Positions 43,711 through 52,410 of a DNA stretch of 64,000 nucleotides are shown piece after piece; positions within the stretch are counted from its first letter, which is position 1; each line of letters starts with the position of its first letter. Both the position numbers and the translations under genes were made by a program. The stretch comes from Agathobacter sp. (GTDB lineage Bacteria > Bacillota > Clostridia > Lachnospirales > Lachnospiraceae), in the NCBI GenBank assembly GCA_017409825.1, contig JAFQRZ010000004.1:23940-87939 (forward strand). The letters are read 5' to 3'. Below the pieces are notes generated by a model that was given only the letters and a program-made list of their open reading frames with translations, made no database searches and was not told where the DNA came from.

Positions 43711-43965
43711 TTATTCACAAACTAAGAATTTTTCGATTGCTAATACTGCTTCTTCTTCATCTGAACCTTGTGTCACAATGTTGATTGACATGCCTTCTGA
43801 TGGATTGAAAGCCATAATACCCATAATGCTTTTCGCATTAATTCTGCGATTATCACTTTCTAATATAATCTCGCTGTCAAATCTACACGCTAACTGAACC
43901 AGTTCAGCGATTGGATTCGCGTGTCCATCTGATACATTAGAAACAATTACATTTTTTCTGCTCAT
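43711..43965 (-). CDS. HPr-like protein with altered active-site motif
   Basis: 84 residues with the HPr fold. His15 is present at residue 15 and Ser46 at residue 46 (INAKSIMGIMAFN), but the active-site motif reads GHANPIAEL rather than GIHARPAT, so the conserved Arg17 is Asn. That arginine stabilises the phosphohistidine, so PTS transfer may be impaired. AAGGAG precedes the ATG. It precedes the DUF6465-like gene; no Enzyme I gene is adjacent. Together with the Crh-like protein at 23 kb, the genome segment has two noncanonical HPr relatives. Confidence 0.85.
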   Translation of the reverse strand: MSRKNVIVSNVSDGHANPIAELVQLACRFDSEIILESDNRRINAKSIMGIMAFNPSEGMSINIVTQGSDEEEAVLAIEKFLVCE

Positions 43966-44114
43966 TTTGCACTCCTTATTCCAATCCTAAAATACAAATC
44001 ACAATATAGCCTAATTTTCTAGGTTTTGCAAGCACTTCTGAAAATTCTGTTAAACTTATACTAAGGATTCCAAAATGAGTTTTCTTAATTGTTCAAAATG
44101 ACAATGAATTTCTC

Positions 44115-46640
44115 TTATTTTACGTATGCAATGAAGTAATTTCCACCATTTTCAAACAAACGAGTAACTTCCTCATAACTTACCGTTTTATTTTGTCTCG
44201 TAGCTGGATCATAATATGTTACTGTACTTGAAGTATATCCCGTCAATAAAATTGCTCTGTCTACTCCTGTACGAGCAAGCACCGGTGTCTCCAAATCAAT
44301 GAAATACAACAATTCATCTACTGTGCAATCCTCCAGCTCTAGCACTGCATATCCCTTTAATGTACTTTCCAAAATCTGTATTGGAGTTTGACCAGTTATC
44401 GCCAAATCGCTTACACTAATTCCAACATCCTCTCTTGTAAGAATAATACTTACAGCTTTCATGAGAGGCGTTGCCGCTACATCCGCTTCATTTAATACTA
44501 AATTTTGGAAAGCGGTCTGCGAAGTACTTCTTGCACGTTTAAAAATATATCTTAACTCCGAATCAACAACTACACCGTAATTCTCGTTGGCACATCTTAC
44601 AGCCTCTCCTACATCCTTCGTTGCTAAAAGAACCTTTCCACGTGCGTAGGCATAATAATAGCCCTCCATCTTCACATTTAAATCCACATTGCGGCTTTCT
44701 TCCAAAAGAATATGCTTCGGCAAAATTGACTGCACCGCAGTATCCTTCTTAATCTCTTTCATATTAATTGCAATCTGGGTTTGTTTTAAATCAGTAACAG
44801 ATTTGCGCAATTTGACACCATTGGCAGGCTCCGCTTCTCTATTCATAATCGTATCCGTACCACGAACTACTAATTTTCCATCCACTTCCGCTACTAATTC
44901 CACATAGATATTCGCCTCATCCACGGTTACTTTTCCAATTTTGTTACCATCTGGCGAATATGTTTTTATTACATCTCTTTTTTCTTCTGAGGTATTTAAA
45001 ATTTCTAATTTACTCATTGGGTAAAGCACTTCACCCAATGCATTCGTCTTTACATCCGTAGCCTGAGTCACGCCATATACAAAATCTTCTCCAACAAAGG
45101 CGATTGGTAATAGATAACAATCCTTCTCCGCATTCACCTCATAAGTGATTCCCATCTTCAAATCTTCTAAATGAATCGTTGTACTAGAATACTTTTCTTT
45201 TGACTCTACCCACGCGAAATAACGTCCACTTTCTGAAATTGCATAACTATCATCCGTTTCACTATTTACCAGGAGAGAAATATCAAACGTATTCATATCA
45301 ATTTTGTACACGTCGTTATCTAACATAAGATAGAGCATCTTTTGTTCATTTACAAAAAGAAGCTCTCCTAGCTCTGCCTGTAGCATTTCAAACGACTTGT
45401 TGCTCGGTATAAACACTTCCTCTTCGACGGTATGCCCAATACCATCATAGTGATATACTGCTACACCAACATATCCCTCGTGTTCTCCACGGTTCATATA
45501 ACCAGATACTACAAAGGAAATACTTCCCGCCTCATCAATTCTAATTATCTGAATATCATGCTGATCCCAGTTTTCTCTACTGTTAATCCCTTCTGCACCG
45601 CGGAAACTAAACACCTGCGAAATCGTATTGTTTACACGGTCATAGCACCATAATTCCCCTTCCTGCACAAAAGCAATACAGTTTCCGGAATCATTTGCCA
45701 AATACTCTACATCATTATCTCGAATTCCTAGTAGGATCCCTGTGGTTCCTAAAAAGAAATTATTTTCATTTCTAAAAATCTGATTCATTCTACGTTCAAA
45801 ATTCAGAACGTAGATACGAGTAGGTGTATATCTCAAACGATAATATTCTTCAACGTTATAATACTCTACCTCATTCTGCTCATTTACATTTGTCATTACA
45901 TAATTCAAGGTAATAACATTATATGAATTATTTACCTCTTTAAACGATGCCACTGGCTCTGTTAACTTCACACCCGTAAAGTCTGCCCAGGTAATCTGTC
46001 TCAACGTACAGGACAAATCCACATAACTCAACGTCGTAGCATCTCCGGTTGCTGGATCCATATAGGTTGGAATAAAATCTTTGGCATCATCACGGAAGGT
46101 ATACTCATGAAAAAGCATTGCAAAATCCAAGCTTTCATCGATATAGCAATCCAGTGATCTTACCATTCTCGTGTAATAATAAATCTCTTTCTCTCCTACC
46201 GTAAGAACAATCTCCATATTATATTCCTGATTGTCCTCAAAGAGACTAGGAAGACTGATATTACAGCCCACCTTATCCTGTGTCACTGTAATATCAGCAC
46301 AATCTTCTTCCATTAACAATCTTTCGCTATCCATACTACGTATTTTGTAGGAAAGATTTTCCACTTCATTTCCGTAGGTCATGACTTCCAAATGAATTGC
46401 ACGGTCCTCTCCAATTGGCACCATCCCATCTCTCATGGATAACATATCCATTTCCTGCATATAACCATGTAATTCGTTGATAATCTTATCCTCATACACA
46501 AAATGCATCACTGGCAGGCTGGCTTCGTCCATCGTAGTGGTTGAATCGATATTCACTTTATTGGTCAACATACTAAACACAAATGCTGAAATCAAAAATA
46601 CGACTGTCAGCACAATTGGTTTTGTGGCTTTATTATTCAT
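44115..46640 (-). CDS. Large exported protein with degenerate C39-like C-terminus
   Basis: 841 residues. A single N-terminal membrane helix (about 8-27) anchors a large extracytoplasmic part. The middle (about 250-600) shows repeated beta-rich motifs of a propeller-like kind. The last about 130 residues (from MKAVSIILTREDVG) resemble a peptidase C39-like domain: ETPVLARTGVDRAILLTGYT then YYDPATRQNKTVSYEEVTRLFE and YFIAYVK. The histidine normally preceding the hydrophobic LTGY motif is replaced by Asp-Arg and no catalytic cysteine is evident, so it is probably not an active protease. The ATG at 46638-46640 is preceded by AAGG. No family name can be given. Confidence 0.72.
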   Translation of the reverse strand: MNNKATKPIVLTVVFLISAFVFSMLTNKVNIDSTTTMDEASLPVMHFVYEDKIINELHGYMQEMDMLSMRDGMVPIGEDRAIHLEVMTYGNEVENLSYKIRSMDSERLLMEEDCADITVTQDKVGCNISLPSLFEDNQEYNMEIVLTVGEKEIYYYTRMVRSLDCYIDESLDFAMLFHEYTFRDDAKDFIPTYMDPATGDATTLSYVDLSCTLRQITWADFTGVKLTEPVASFKEVNNSYNVITLNYVMTNVNEQNEVEYYNVEEYYRLRYTPTRIYVLNFERRMNQIFRNENNFFLGTTGILLGIRDNDVEYLANDSGNCIAFVQEGELWCYDRVNNTISQVFSFRGAEGINSRENWDQHDIQIIRIDEAGSISFVVSGYMNRGEHEGYVGVAVYHYDGIGHTVEEEVFIPSNKSFEMLQAELGELLFVNEQKMLYLMLDNDVYKIDMNTFDISLLVNSETDDSYAISESGRYFAWVESKEKYSSTTIHLEDLKMGITYEVNAEKDCYLLPIAFVGEDFVYGVTQATDVKTNALGEVLYPMSKLEILNTSEEKRDVIKTYSPDGNKIGKVTVDEANIYVELVAEVDGKLVVRGTDTIMNREAEPANGVKLRKSVTDLKQTQIAINMKEIKKDTAVQSILPKHILLEESRNVDLNVKMEGYYYAYARGKVLLATKDVGEAVRCANENYGVVVDSELRYIFKRARSTSQTAFQNLVLNEADVAATPLMKAVSIILTREDVGISVSDLAITGQTPIQILESTLKGYAVLELEDCTVDELLYFIDLETPVLARTGVDRAILLTGYTSSTVTYYDPATRQNKTVSYEEVTRLFENGGNYFIAYVK

Positions 46641-46680
46641 CTGTTTCACCTTACGTAACTAAAGTATTTCTAGCTGGCAA

Positions 46681-47235
46681 TTACCACCAGCGGCTACATC
46701 TACGATGTCTGCATCTTCTACGATAAATTTCATCATGGAACAAAATACCAATAAGACTGCGTAGCCATGCATGCTCTCTGCCTCGACCGTATTGCTGCAT
46801 CGACAAATCTTCCTCATTTCGAGGCATCGGTCTCGGTGGCACCGGATTCATCGGCCCTTCTGGACGAGGCATCGGTCTCGGTGGCACTGGATTCATCGGT
46901 CTCTCTGGACGCATCATTGGAGTCTCTGGTCTCGGCAGAGGAGGTGCCATACTGCCATATTGCGGATTCTGTCTCAAAAATTCCTCTAACAGCCTCTGTG
47001 CCTCTCTTTCCAACATATAACGGTCTGGATTCTCGTCATACATACGACTCCCCTCGTACTCCATCTCATCACAACGACGTTCCACCATTTGCTGCAATTG
47101 GAGCACTTCTTTCGGATACAACTCTTTCATTCGTTCCATATCCTTTTCATATTCCATTTCCGTCAAATACAAATTCTGCATTGGATATGTCATATAAAAA
47201 GGTGTTTTCTGAAATAAACTATCTCTATATTCCAC
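46681..47235 (-). CDS. Proline-rich hypothetical protein
   Basis: 184 residues. The first half is helical and highly charged (EYEKDMERMKELYPKEVLQL, MYDENPDRYMLEREAQRLLEEF). Residues about 92-140 are Pro/Arg/Met-rich with a tandem duplication of a 14-residue unit (PMNPVPPRPMPRPEG). The tail is Arg/Cys/His-rich (IYRRRCRHRRCSRWW). I prefer the GTG start at 47233-47235, which has GGAG seven bases upstream; the frame opens at a TTG eight codons before. The composition would suit a spore-coat or surface protein, but I do not recognise a family. Confidence 0.65.
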   Translation of the reverse strand: MEYRDSLFQKTPFYMTYPMQNLYLTEMEYEKDMERMKELYPKEVLQLQQMVERRCDEMEYEGSRMYDENPDRYMLEREAQRLLEEFLRQNPQYGSMAPPLPRPETPMMRPERPMNPVPPRPMPRPEGPMNPVPPRPMPRNEEDLSMQQYGRGREHAWLRSLIGILFHDEIYRRRCRHRRCSRWW

Positions 47236-47289
47236 ATTGATTCTCCATTTTTCTATCAATATAGCTTATGAAGAATCTTTCAAAATGTG

Positions 47290-49554
47290 CTAGAAACCTA
47301 ATTTTACAACAGATACTTCTTCGTAAACAGAATATCCCTGATGTTTCATTTCTGTTGTAAGATTACCATTTGCATCTGTCGTAAACTGATACAAATTGTA
47401 AATTCCATTTTTATAAGCATAGTCTTCGCCATTATCCTGGAAGTGTTCATAAGAACCTTCTCCTGGTGTTACTAAAAGCTCTACTTTGTTATATGCTTTT
47501 TCTCCCACATATTGAACTACTTCGTAAGTAGGAATAATACTTCCCGCTTTGATATACATTGGGCATACATCGATTGGAGCATCCTTCAAAATATACTGTT
47601 TGCCTTCGAATTTTTCACCCGTCCAGTAATCATACCAGGTTCCATCTGGAAGATATACCATTCTCTTCGTTACCCCCTGCTCTAATACAGGTGCTACCAA
47701 TATATTTTCTCCAGCTAAGAATTCACTATTCAAGTTACGCACTTCTGGATCATTTGGATAATGAAGCACCAATGGTCTCATTACTGGAAGACCTGTCGTT
47801 TCACCCTTGTAGAAAAGGTCATAAATATATGGCAGGAACTTATAACGAAGCTCAATATATTTACGGTTGATGTCTACAACCTCTTTGCTAAATCTCCATG
47901 GTTCTTGATCCTTTGTACCCTTTGCCGCATGGTTACGGAATAATGGTGAGAACATCGCTGCCTGAATCCATCTGCACAAAAGCTCTGGTGTACAGTCTGC
48001 GCCAAATCCACCGATATCCGTTCCACAGAAAGCAAATCCACTCATACCTAAATTACAAAGCTGTGGAATCACCATCTGAAGATGATGCCAGAGACTCTGA
48101 TTGTCACCGGTCCAAACGGTAGTATATTTCTGAGAACCCGCATAACATGCACGTGTAATAACAAATGGACGTTTTCCTGTCTGGTCTTTTAAGCCCTGGA
48201 AAGTAGCTCTACACATATTATGTCCATACACATTGTGAATTTCTGCATGATTTGTTACACGGTCTTCATCATGGAATACAACATCTGCTGGTAATTCACC
48301 ATGGAAGCTGGCTGGTTCATTCATATCATTCCAGATACCACCAACGCCAAGGTCTGTGAGCACCTTATGATTGTTTGCCCACCAGTTTCTTACTTCTTCT
48401 TTACCAAAATCAGGGAAGTGAGAATCACCTGGCCATACTGCATTGACATACACTTCGCCATCTTTATCTTTTGCAAAGTAATCATTTGCTACACCTTCGT
48501 CATCAATAGAATATCCTTTTTCTACCTTTGTACCTGGGTCAATGATACAAACTGGTTTTACACCAAGACCTTTGATTCGGTCAAATAATTCACCTGGCTT
48601 TCCATAGTTCTTTTCATTCCAAGTAAATACTTTGAAGTTATCCATATAATCAATATCTAAATGAATCACATCCAAAGGGATATTGGATGCACGATAATTA
48701 TCTACTACGAAATTAATATCATCGGCACTTTCATATCCCCATCTTGACTGCTGATAGCCTAATGTAAAGAGCTGTGGAAGTGGGGTAGTTCCCGTTAAAT
48801 ATGTATAACTTCCAACAACATCTACTAAGCTCTCACCTGTCATGAAATAGTAATCCAAATTTCCTTCTTCTGTTGAATAGAAGAAGTATTCGGTATTTTC
48901 TTTTCCAAGATTGATATTGCTACGGAAGGTATTATCGAAAAATACGCCATACGCTTCTGCATCCTTCTTTAAACACATCAAAAATGGAATCGATTTATAT
49001 AATGCTTTAAAATCTTCGTTATGTGCCTGTGGCAAATCGGAATTCCAATTTTCATATTCATAATGTTTCTTATTCAGGAAACCAGATTTATCTCCCAAAC
49101 CATAGAAATCATCACCTTCATCTAATTTCTTTACCAACTGGTATCTGCAAGGCTTTTCCAAATAGCCAGAAATATCATGTCCTTCTGCCTCTAACATCTC
49201 TAATGACATCCAGCTTACCTTTTCTTTTGTAGTACGCTCTCCACGGTAGTCTGCCATGAGAAGCTTACCTTCTGCATTATAAAAATCGACTACAAAATCA
49301 TCATAGATTTTTACCACTACTTTTTCTGTAGAAATCACGATTGCAGCTCCATCCTGCTCCACCGTAAAATCTGCATCCACACATGGATCATTTTCAATCG
49401 CTTTTGACTTCACGTTCTCATCGAAAAATGGCACATATACACGAACGATTTCATCGCGTACTACCGTAAAATATGCCTCTCTCTTTTCGAATGATACCTT
49501 AATCTCGCAATCGCTTACTTCATAACCTAAAAGTTTTCCAAAGTTGTTTTCCAT
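47290..49554 (-). CDS. GH31 family alpha-glucosidase
   Basis: 754 residues. The retaining glycosidase signature GIWNDMNEP supplies the nucleophile aspartate, and WTGDNQSLWHHL supplies the acid/base region; the N-terminal barrel begins near FTLGYQQSRWGYESADDIN. A C-terminal beta domain follows (TWYDYWTGEKFEGKQ). It releases terminal glucose from alpha-glucans or isomalto-oligosaccharides. It lacks a signal peptide, so it acts in the cytoplasm. A DMT transporter gene lies 20 bases upstream; sugar transport genes are not adjacent. The precise linkage specificity cannot be read. Confidence 0.94.
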   Translation of the reverse strand: MENNFGKLLGYEVSDCEIKVSFEKREAYFTVVRDEIVRVYVPFFDENVKSKAIENDPCVDADFTVEQDGAAIVISTEKVVVKIYDDFVVDFYNAEGKLLMADYRGERTTKEKVSWMSLEMLEAEGHDISGYLEKPCRYQLVKKLDEGDDFYGLGDKSGFLNKKHYEYENWNSDLPQAHNEDFKALYKSIPFLMCLKKDAEAYGVFFDNTFRSNINLGKENTEYFFYSTEEGNLDYYFMTGESLVDVVGSYTYLTGTTPLPQLFTLGYQQSRWGYESADDINFVVDNYRASNIPLDVIHLDIDYMDNFKVFTWNEKNYGKPGELFDRIKGLGVKPVCIIDPGTKVEKGYSIDDEGVANDYFAKDKDGEVYVNAVWPGDSHFPDFGKEEVRNWWANNHKVLTDLGVGGIWNDMNEPASFHGELPADVVFHDEDRVTNHAEIHNVYGHNMCRATFQGLKDQTGKRPFVITRACYAGSQKYTTVWTGDNQSLWHHLQMVIPQLCNLGMSGFAFCGTDIGGFGADCTPELLCRWIQAAMFSPLFRNHAAKGTKDQEPWRFSKEVVDINRKYIELRYKFLPYIYDLFYKGETTGLPVMRPLVLHYPNDPEVRNLNSEFLAGENILVAPVLEQGVTKRMVYLPDGTWYDYWTGEKFEGKQYILKDAPIDVCPMYIKAGSIIPTYEVVQYVGEKAYNKVELLVTPGEGSYEHFQDNGEDYAYKNGIYNLYQFTTDANGNLTTEMKHQGYSVYEEVSVVKLGF

Positions 49555-49573
49555 AATAAAACTCTCCTCATTT

Positions 49574-50452
49574 TTATAATGGGATGATAGGTAAATCTGC
49601 TAATAAAAGCCAGAAACCTAGCATCATAAAAATCATTCCGAAAATTGCACGTACCGTTAAACGCTCTCTCATAAACACGCAGCCTAATACAACTGCAGCA
49701 ACTAAATCAAATCTCTCTACCATCTCAACGGTTGCGTTGGTTCCAAGCACATAGGCTTTATAAAAGCAATACCATGCACCGCCCATACTTGCACCTGACA
49801 AACACAAATATACGCCATCCAAAAATGACATGGAACGTAAGCCTTTATAGCCTCGTGTCGCAAAAACAACTAGCCAAACTAAAACAAGTGCAATTCCATA
49901 TCGTACCAGTCGTTCGAAATAAGAATTGACTCCCGTAATTCCGATTCTATCCAAAACGACGGTCACCGTAGTCAATGCCATCGCTCCGATTGCGTATCCC
50001 AGCCAAGTGCCTGTTTTACCGCCTCTGCCAGAACCTTTTAGTCCCATCATAAGTGTACCAGCAATCAAAACAATCAGAATGATAATCTTGTTCCAGCTCA
50101 CACCATCATGAAAAAGAAAAATCCCAACCAGAAGATCCAAAATGATACTTCCTTCCACGATTGGCACAACTTTTACGACTTCTCCTAACTGTAACGCCCG
50201 TAATAAGCAAACCCAAACCAAACCAGTCGCAATACCTGAAAAAATAAGATATAAAAAGCTATTTGAGCCGATTCCAGAAATATGCATTCCGGAACCTGTC
50301 AGGTTTACCATAAACCATGCTCCCAAAAACAAAAATGTTCCTCTAAGAGCCGCTGCCAAATGGGAATTTGATTTGTGCATTCCACTCTTGGCAAATACAG
50401 GAGATGTGCCCGCAAGCACAGCTCCCAATATTGCATAAAGTAACCAATTCAT
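49574..50452 (-). CDS. EamA/DMT-superfamily transporter
   Basis: 292 residues with about ten membrane helices arranged as two EamA repeats (about 1-135 and 150-288). The second repeat contains SGASMGGAWYCFYKAYVLGTNATVEMVERFDLVAAVVLG (in parts), the region that usually lines the substrate path. Members export or import amino acids, nucleosides or sugars. It is upstream of the GH31 gene by 19 bases, so a sugar or a related metabolite is possible, but this is inference. Confidence 0.85.
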   Translation of the reverse strand: MNWLLYAILGAVLAGTSPVFAKSGMHKSNSHLAAALRGTFLFLGAWFMVNLTGSGMHISGIGSNSFLYLIFSGIATGLVWVCLLRALQLGEVVKVVPIVEGSIILDLLVGIFLFHDGVSWNKIIILIVLIAGTLMMGLKGSGRGGKTGTWLGYAIGAMALTTVTVVLDRIGITGVNSYFERLVRYGIALVLVWLVVFATRGYKGLRSMSFLDGVYLCLSGASMGGAWYCFYKAYVLGTNATVEMVERFDLVAAVVLGCVFMRERLTVRAIFGMIFMMLGFWLLLADLPIIPL

Positions 50453-50472
50453 TTACGTTTCCTCAACTTTTG

Positions 50473-50937
50473 TTATTCTGCATCTACAACCACTACATAG
50501 GTCTTGCTTACATAGCCTTCTTGTCCGTTGTAGATTACTTTGTACCAGCGCTCCAAATCCTCTACCACTTCAATCTTTGTGTCCTTTGGGATACTTGCTA
50601 ATGTCGAACAACTAGTATTTGGTTCTACACGAAGATTAAGATTCGCCGTCGTCTTTACATATGTTTTCGCATCTACAGAAGGTTCTGGCTCCGGCGTCAC
50701 ATCTGATTCCGTATCTTCCTGCGTCGTCTCTTCCTGTGTATCTTCGCTGTCTACATTTTCGATATCCTGATTACCCGATTGTGTATTCTCTGTATTCTGC
50801 GAATCCTTGTCCTGTCCAGAAGACTTCGTAAGCCGTGATATTGCAAACGAGAGTAATGCAATTATTATAATCAGCAATACCGCAGCAATGATTCGTGCAA
50901 TAATAACATCTTTTCTAAAGTGTTTACTTTTTTTCAT
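50473..50937 (-). CDS. Membrane-anchored SH3-domain protein
   Basis: 154 residues. A basic N-terminus and membrane helix (about 12-34) are followed by an acidic Ser/Thr/Asp/Glu-rich spacer (36-88) and a C-terminal bacterial SH3 domain (about 92-150, NLNLRVEPNTSCSTLASIPKDT). It is probably anchored outside the membrane and binds wall peptides. The linker is unlike its neighbours in composition. It lies 12 bases after pyk and 20 bases before the DMT gene on the same strand. Function beyond wall binding is unknown. Confidence 0.82.
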   Translation of the reverse strand: MKKSKHFRKDVIIARIIAAVLLIIIIALLSFAISRLTKSSGQDKDSQNTENTQSGNQDIENVDSEDTQEETTQEDTESDVTPEPEPSVDAKTYVKTTANLNLRVEPNTSCSTLASIPKDTKIEVVEDLERWYKVIYNGQEGYVSKTYVVVVDAE

Positions 50938-50948
50938 TTCTTATCCTC

Positions 50949-52385
50949 TTAGTCAATCGTAACAATTCTCATCATATTACTTACACCATAATCAAATCCA
51001 CCAACATGTGGGGAAGGGATACCTGCTGTAAGCACGGTTATATCTCCCGCTTCTACATAATTCTTTTCTTTTGCAAGCTCAATTGCATGTCCACAAATTG
51101 CATCCGAAGTTTCAAACTGCATAGACTCATACGGTCTTACACCCCAATAAATCTGCATTCTACGAAGTGCTCTAGCGTTTGGACTTACTGCAAGTACATC
51201 CATCTTTGGATGGAATTTGGAAATAATACGAGCAGTTGCACCAGAACCTGTAGGTGCAATAATACATTTTGCATCTAAATTGGTTGCTGTAGAAACAGTA
51301 GCATATCCCAACGCACTTGTTGTATCCTTCATGCGCTGATTTTTCATCTTGCTTAAAATTTCTTCATGGTCCAAATGAGATTCTGTATTTTCGCAAATCT
51401 GTACCATCATTTTCAATGCTTCAATTGGATATTTACCCTGTGCAGTTTCACCCGAAAGCATAACTGCATCGGTTCCATCATATACCGCATTTGCAACGTC
51501 TGTTACTTCGGCACGAGTAGGACGTGGATTACGCATCATAGAATCAAGCATCTGTGTTGCTGTAATAACAGGTTTGTAAACTTCCTTACATTTGTTAATC
51601 ATCATCTTCTGGATATATGGAACCTCTTCTGCAGGAATTTCTACACCAAGGTCACCACGTGCAACCATGATACCATCTGCTACTTCTAAGATTTCATCTA
51701 AATTGTCGATACCTTCGGCATTCTCGATTTTAGCAATAACTGGTGTGTATGGTGCACCACATTCACGAAGAAGTGCTTTGATTTCACGAATACACTCCGC
51801 ATTACGCACAAAAGAAGCTGCAATAAAGTCAACATCCTGCTGCGCACCAAAACGGATATCTTCTTTATCCTTTTCTGTAATAGCAGGAAGACGAATTGGA
51901 ACATTTGGAACATTTACACCTTTTCTCTGCCCCAGTTCGCCACCATTAATAACCTTACAGATGATATCTTTTCCCGCAATTTCTTCTACTACTAATTCGA
52001 TAAGACCATCATCAATAAGGATTCTGCCGCCTACTTCTGCATCTTCTACCAAGCCTTCATAAGTGATGCTTACTCGCTTGTTATCTCCAACGATTTCTTC
52101 TGTTGTAAGAACGAATGTGTCACCTTCTACTAACTGAACCTTCTGTCCATCTTGCAATAAACCAGTACGAATTTCTGGTCCCTTTGTATCTAAAAGAATG
52201 GCAATATGTTTGCCTTCTTCTTTACGAATTTTCTTTAACGCATCCATACGTTCTTTCTGTTCTGCATGATCACCATGGGAGAAATTGAAACGAGCAATAT
52301 CCATGCCTCCCTGTACGAGCTTTCTCATAACTTCCAGATCATTTGAATTTGGTCCCATTGTACATACGATTTTTGTTTTTTTCAT
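50949..52385 (-). CDS. pyk: Pyruvate kinase
   Basis: Converts PEP and ADP to pyruvate and ATP, the last step of glycolysis. 478 residues, the standard form without the C-terminal PEP-utiliser domain. Seen are KIVCTMGPNSND at the N-terminus, the active-site signature IAKIENAEGIDNLDEIL, and MVARGDLGVEIP, followed by TATQMLDSM. It follows the hybrid histidine kinase gene by 25 bases. With fba and hprK it represents glycolysis and its regulation in this window. Confidence 0.97.
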   Translation of the reverse strand: MKKTKIVCTMGPNSNDLEVMRKLVQGGMDIARFNFSHGDHAEQKERMDALKKIRKEEGKHIAILLDTKGPEIRTGLLQDGQKVQLVEGDTFVLTTEEIVGDNKRVSITYEGLVEDAEVGGRILIDDGLIELVVEEIAGKDIICKVINGGELGQRKGVNVPNVPIRLPAITEKDKEDIRFGAQQDVDFIAASFVRNAECIREIKALLRECGAPYTPVIAKIENAEGIDNLDEILEVADGIMVARGDLGVEIPAEEVPYIQKMMINKCKEVYKPVITATQMLDSMMRNPRPTRAEVTDVANAVYDGTDAVMLSGETAQGKYPIEALKMMVQICENTESHLDHEEILSKMKNQRMKDTTSALGYATVSTATNLDAKCIIAPTGSGATARIISKFHPKMDVLAVSPNARALRRMQIYWGVRPYESMQFETSDAICGHAIELAKEKNYVEAGDITVLTAGIPSPHVGGFDYGVSNMMRIVTID

Positions 52386-52410
52386 GTTTTCTCTCTCTTT
52401 CTTTCCCTTT

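Noticed and set aside
43487-43897. A 136-codon plus-strand frame opposite the DUF6465-like and HPr-like genes
   Set aside because: It is the complement of the lysine/alanine repeats; the minus-strand genes have strong start signals and known folds.
46767-47240. A 157-codon plus-strand frame opposite the proline-rich gene
   Set aside because: It is a shadow of repetitive proline/arginine codons of the minus-strand gene, with no ribosome-binding site.
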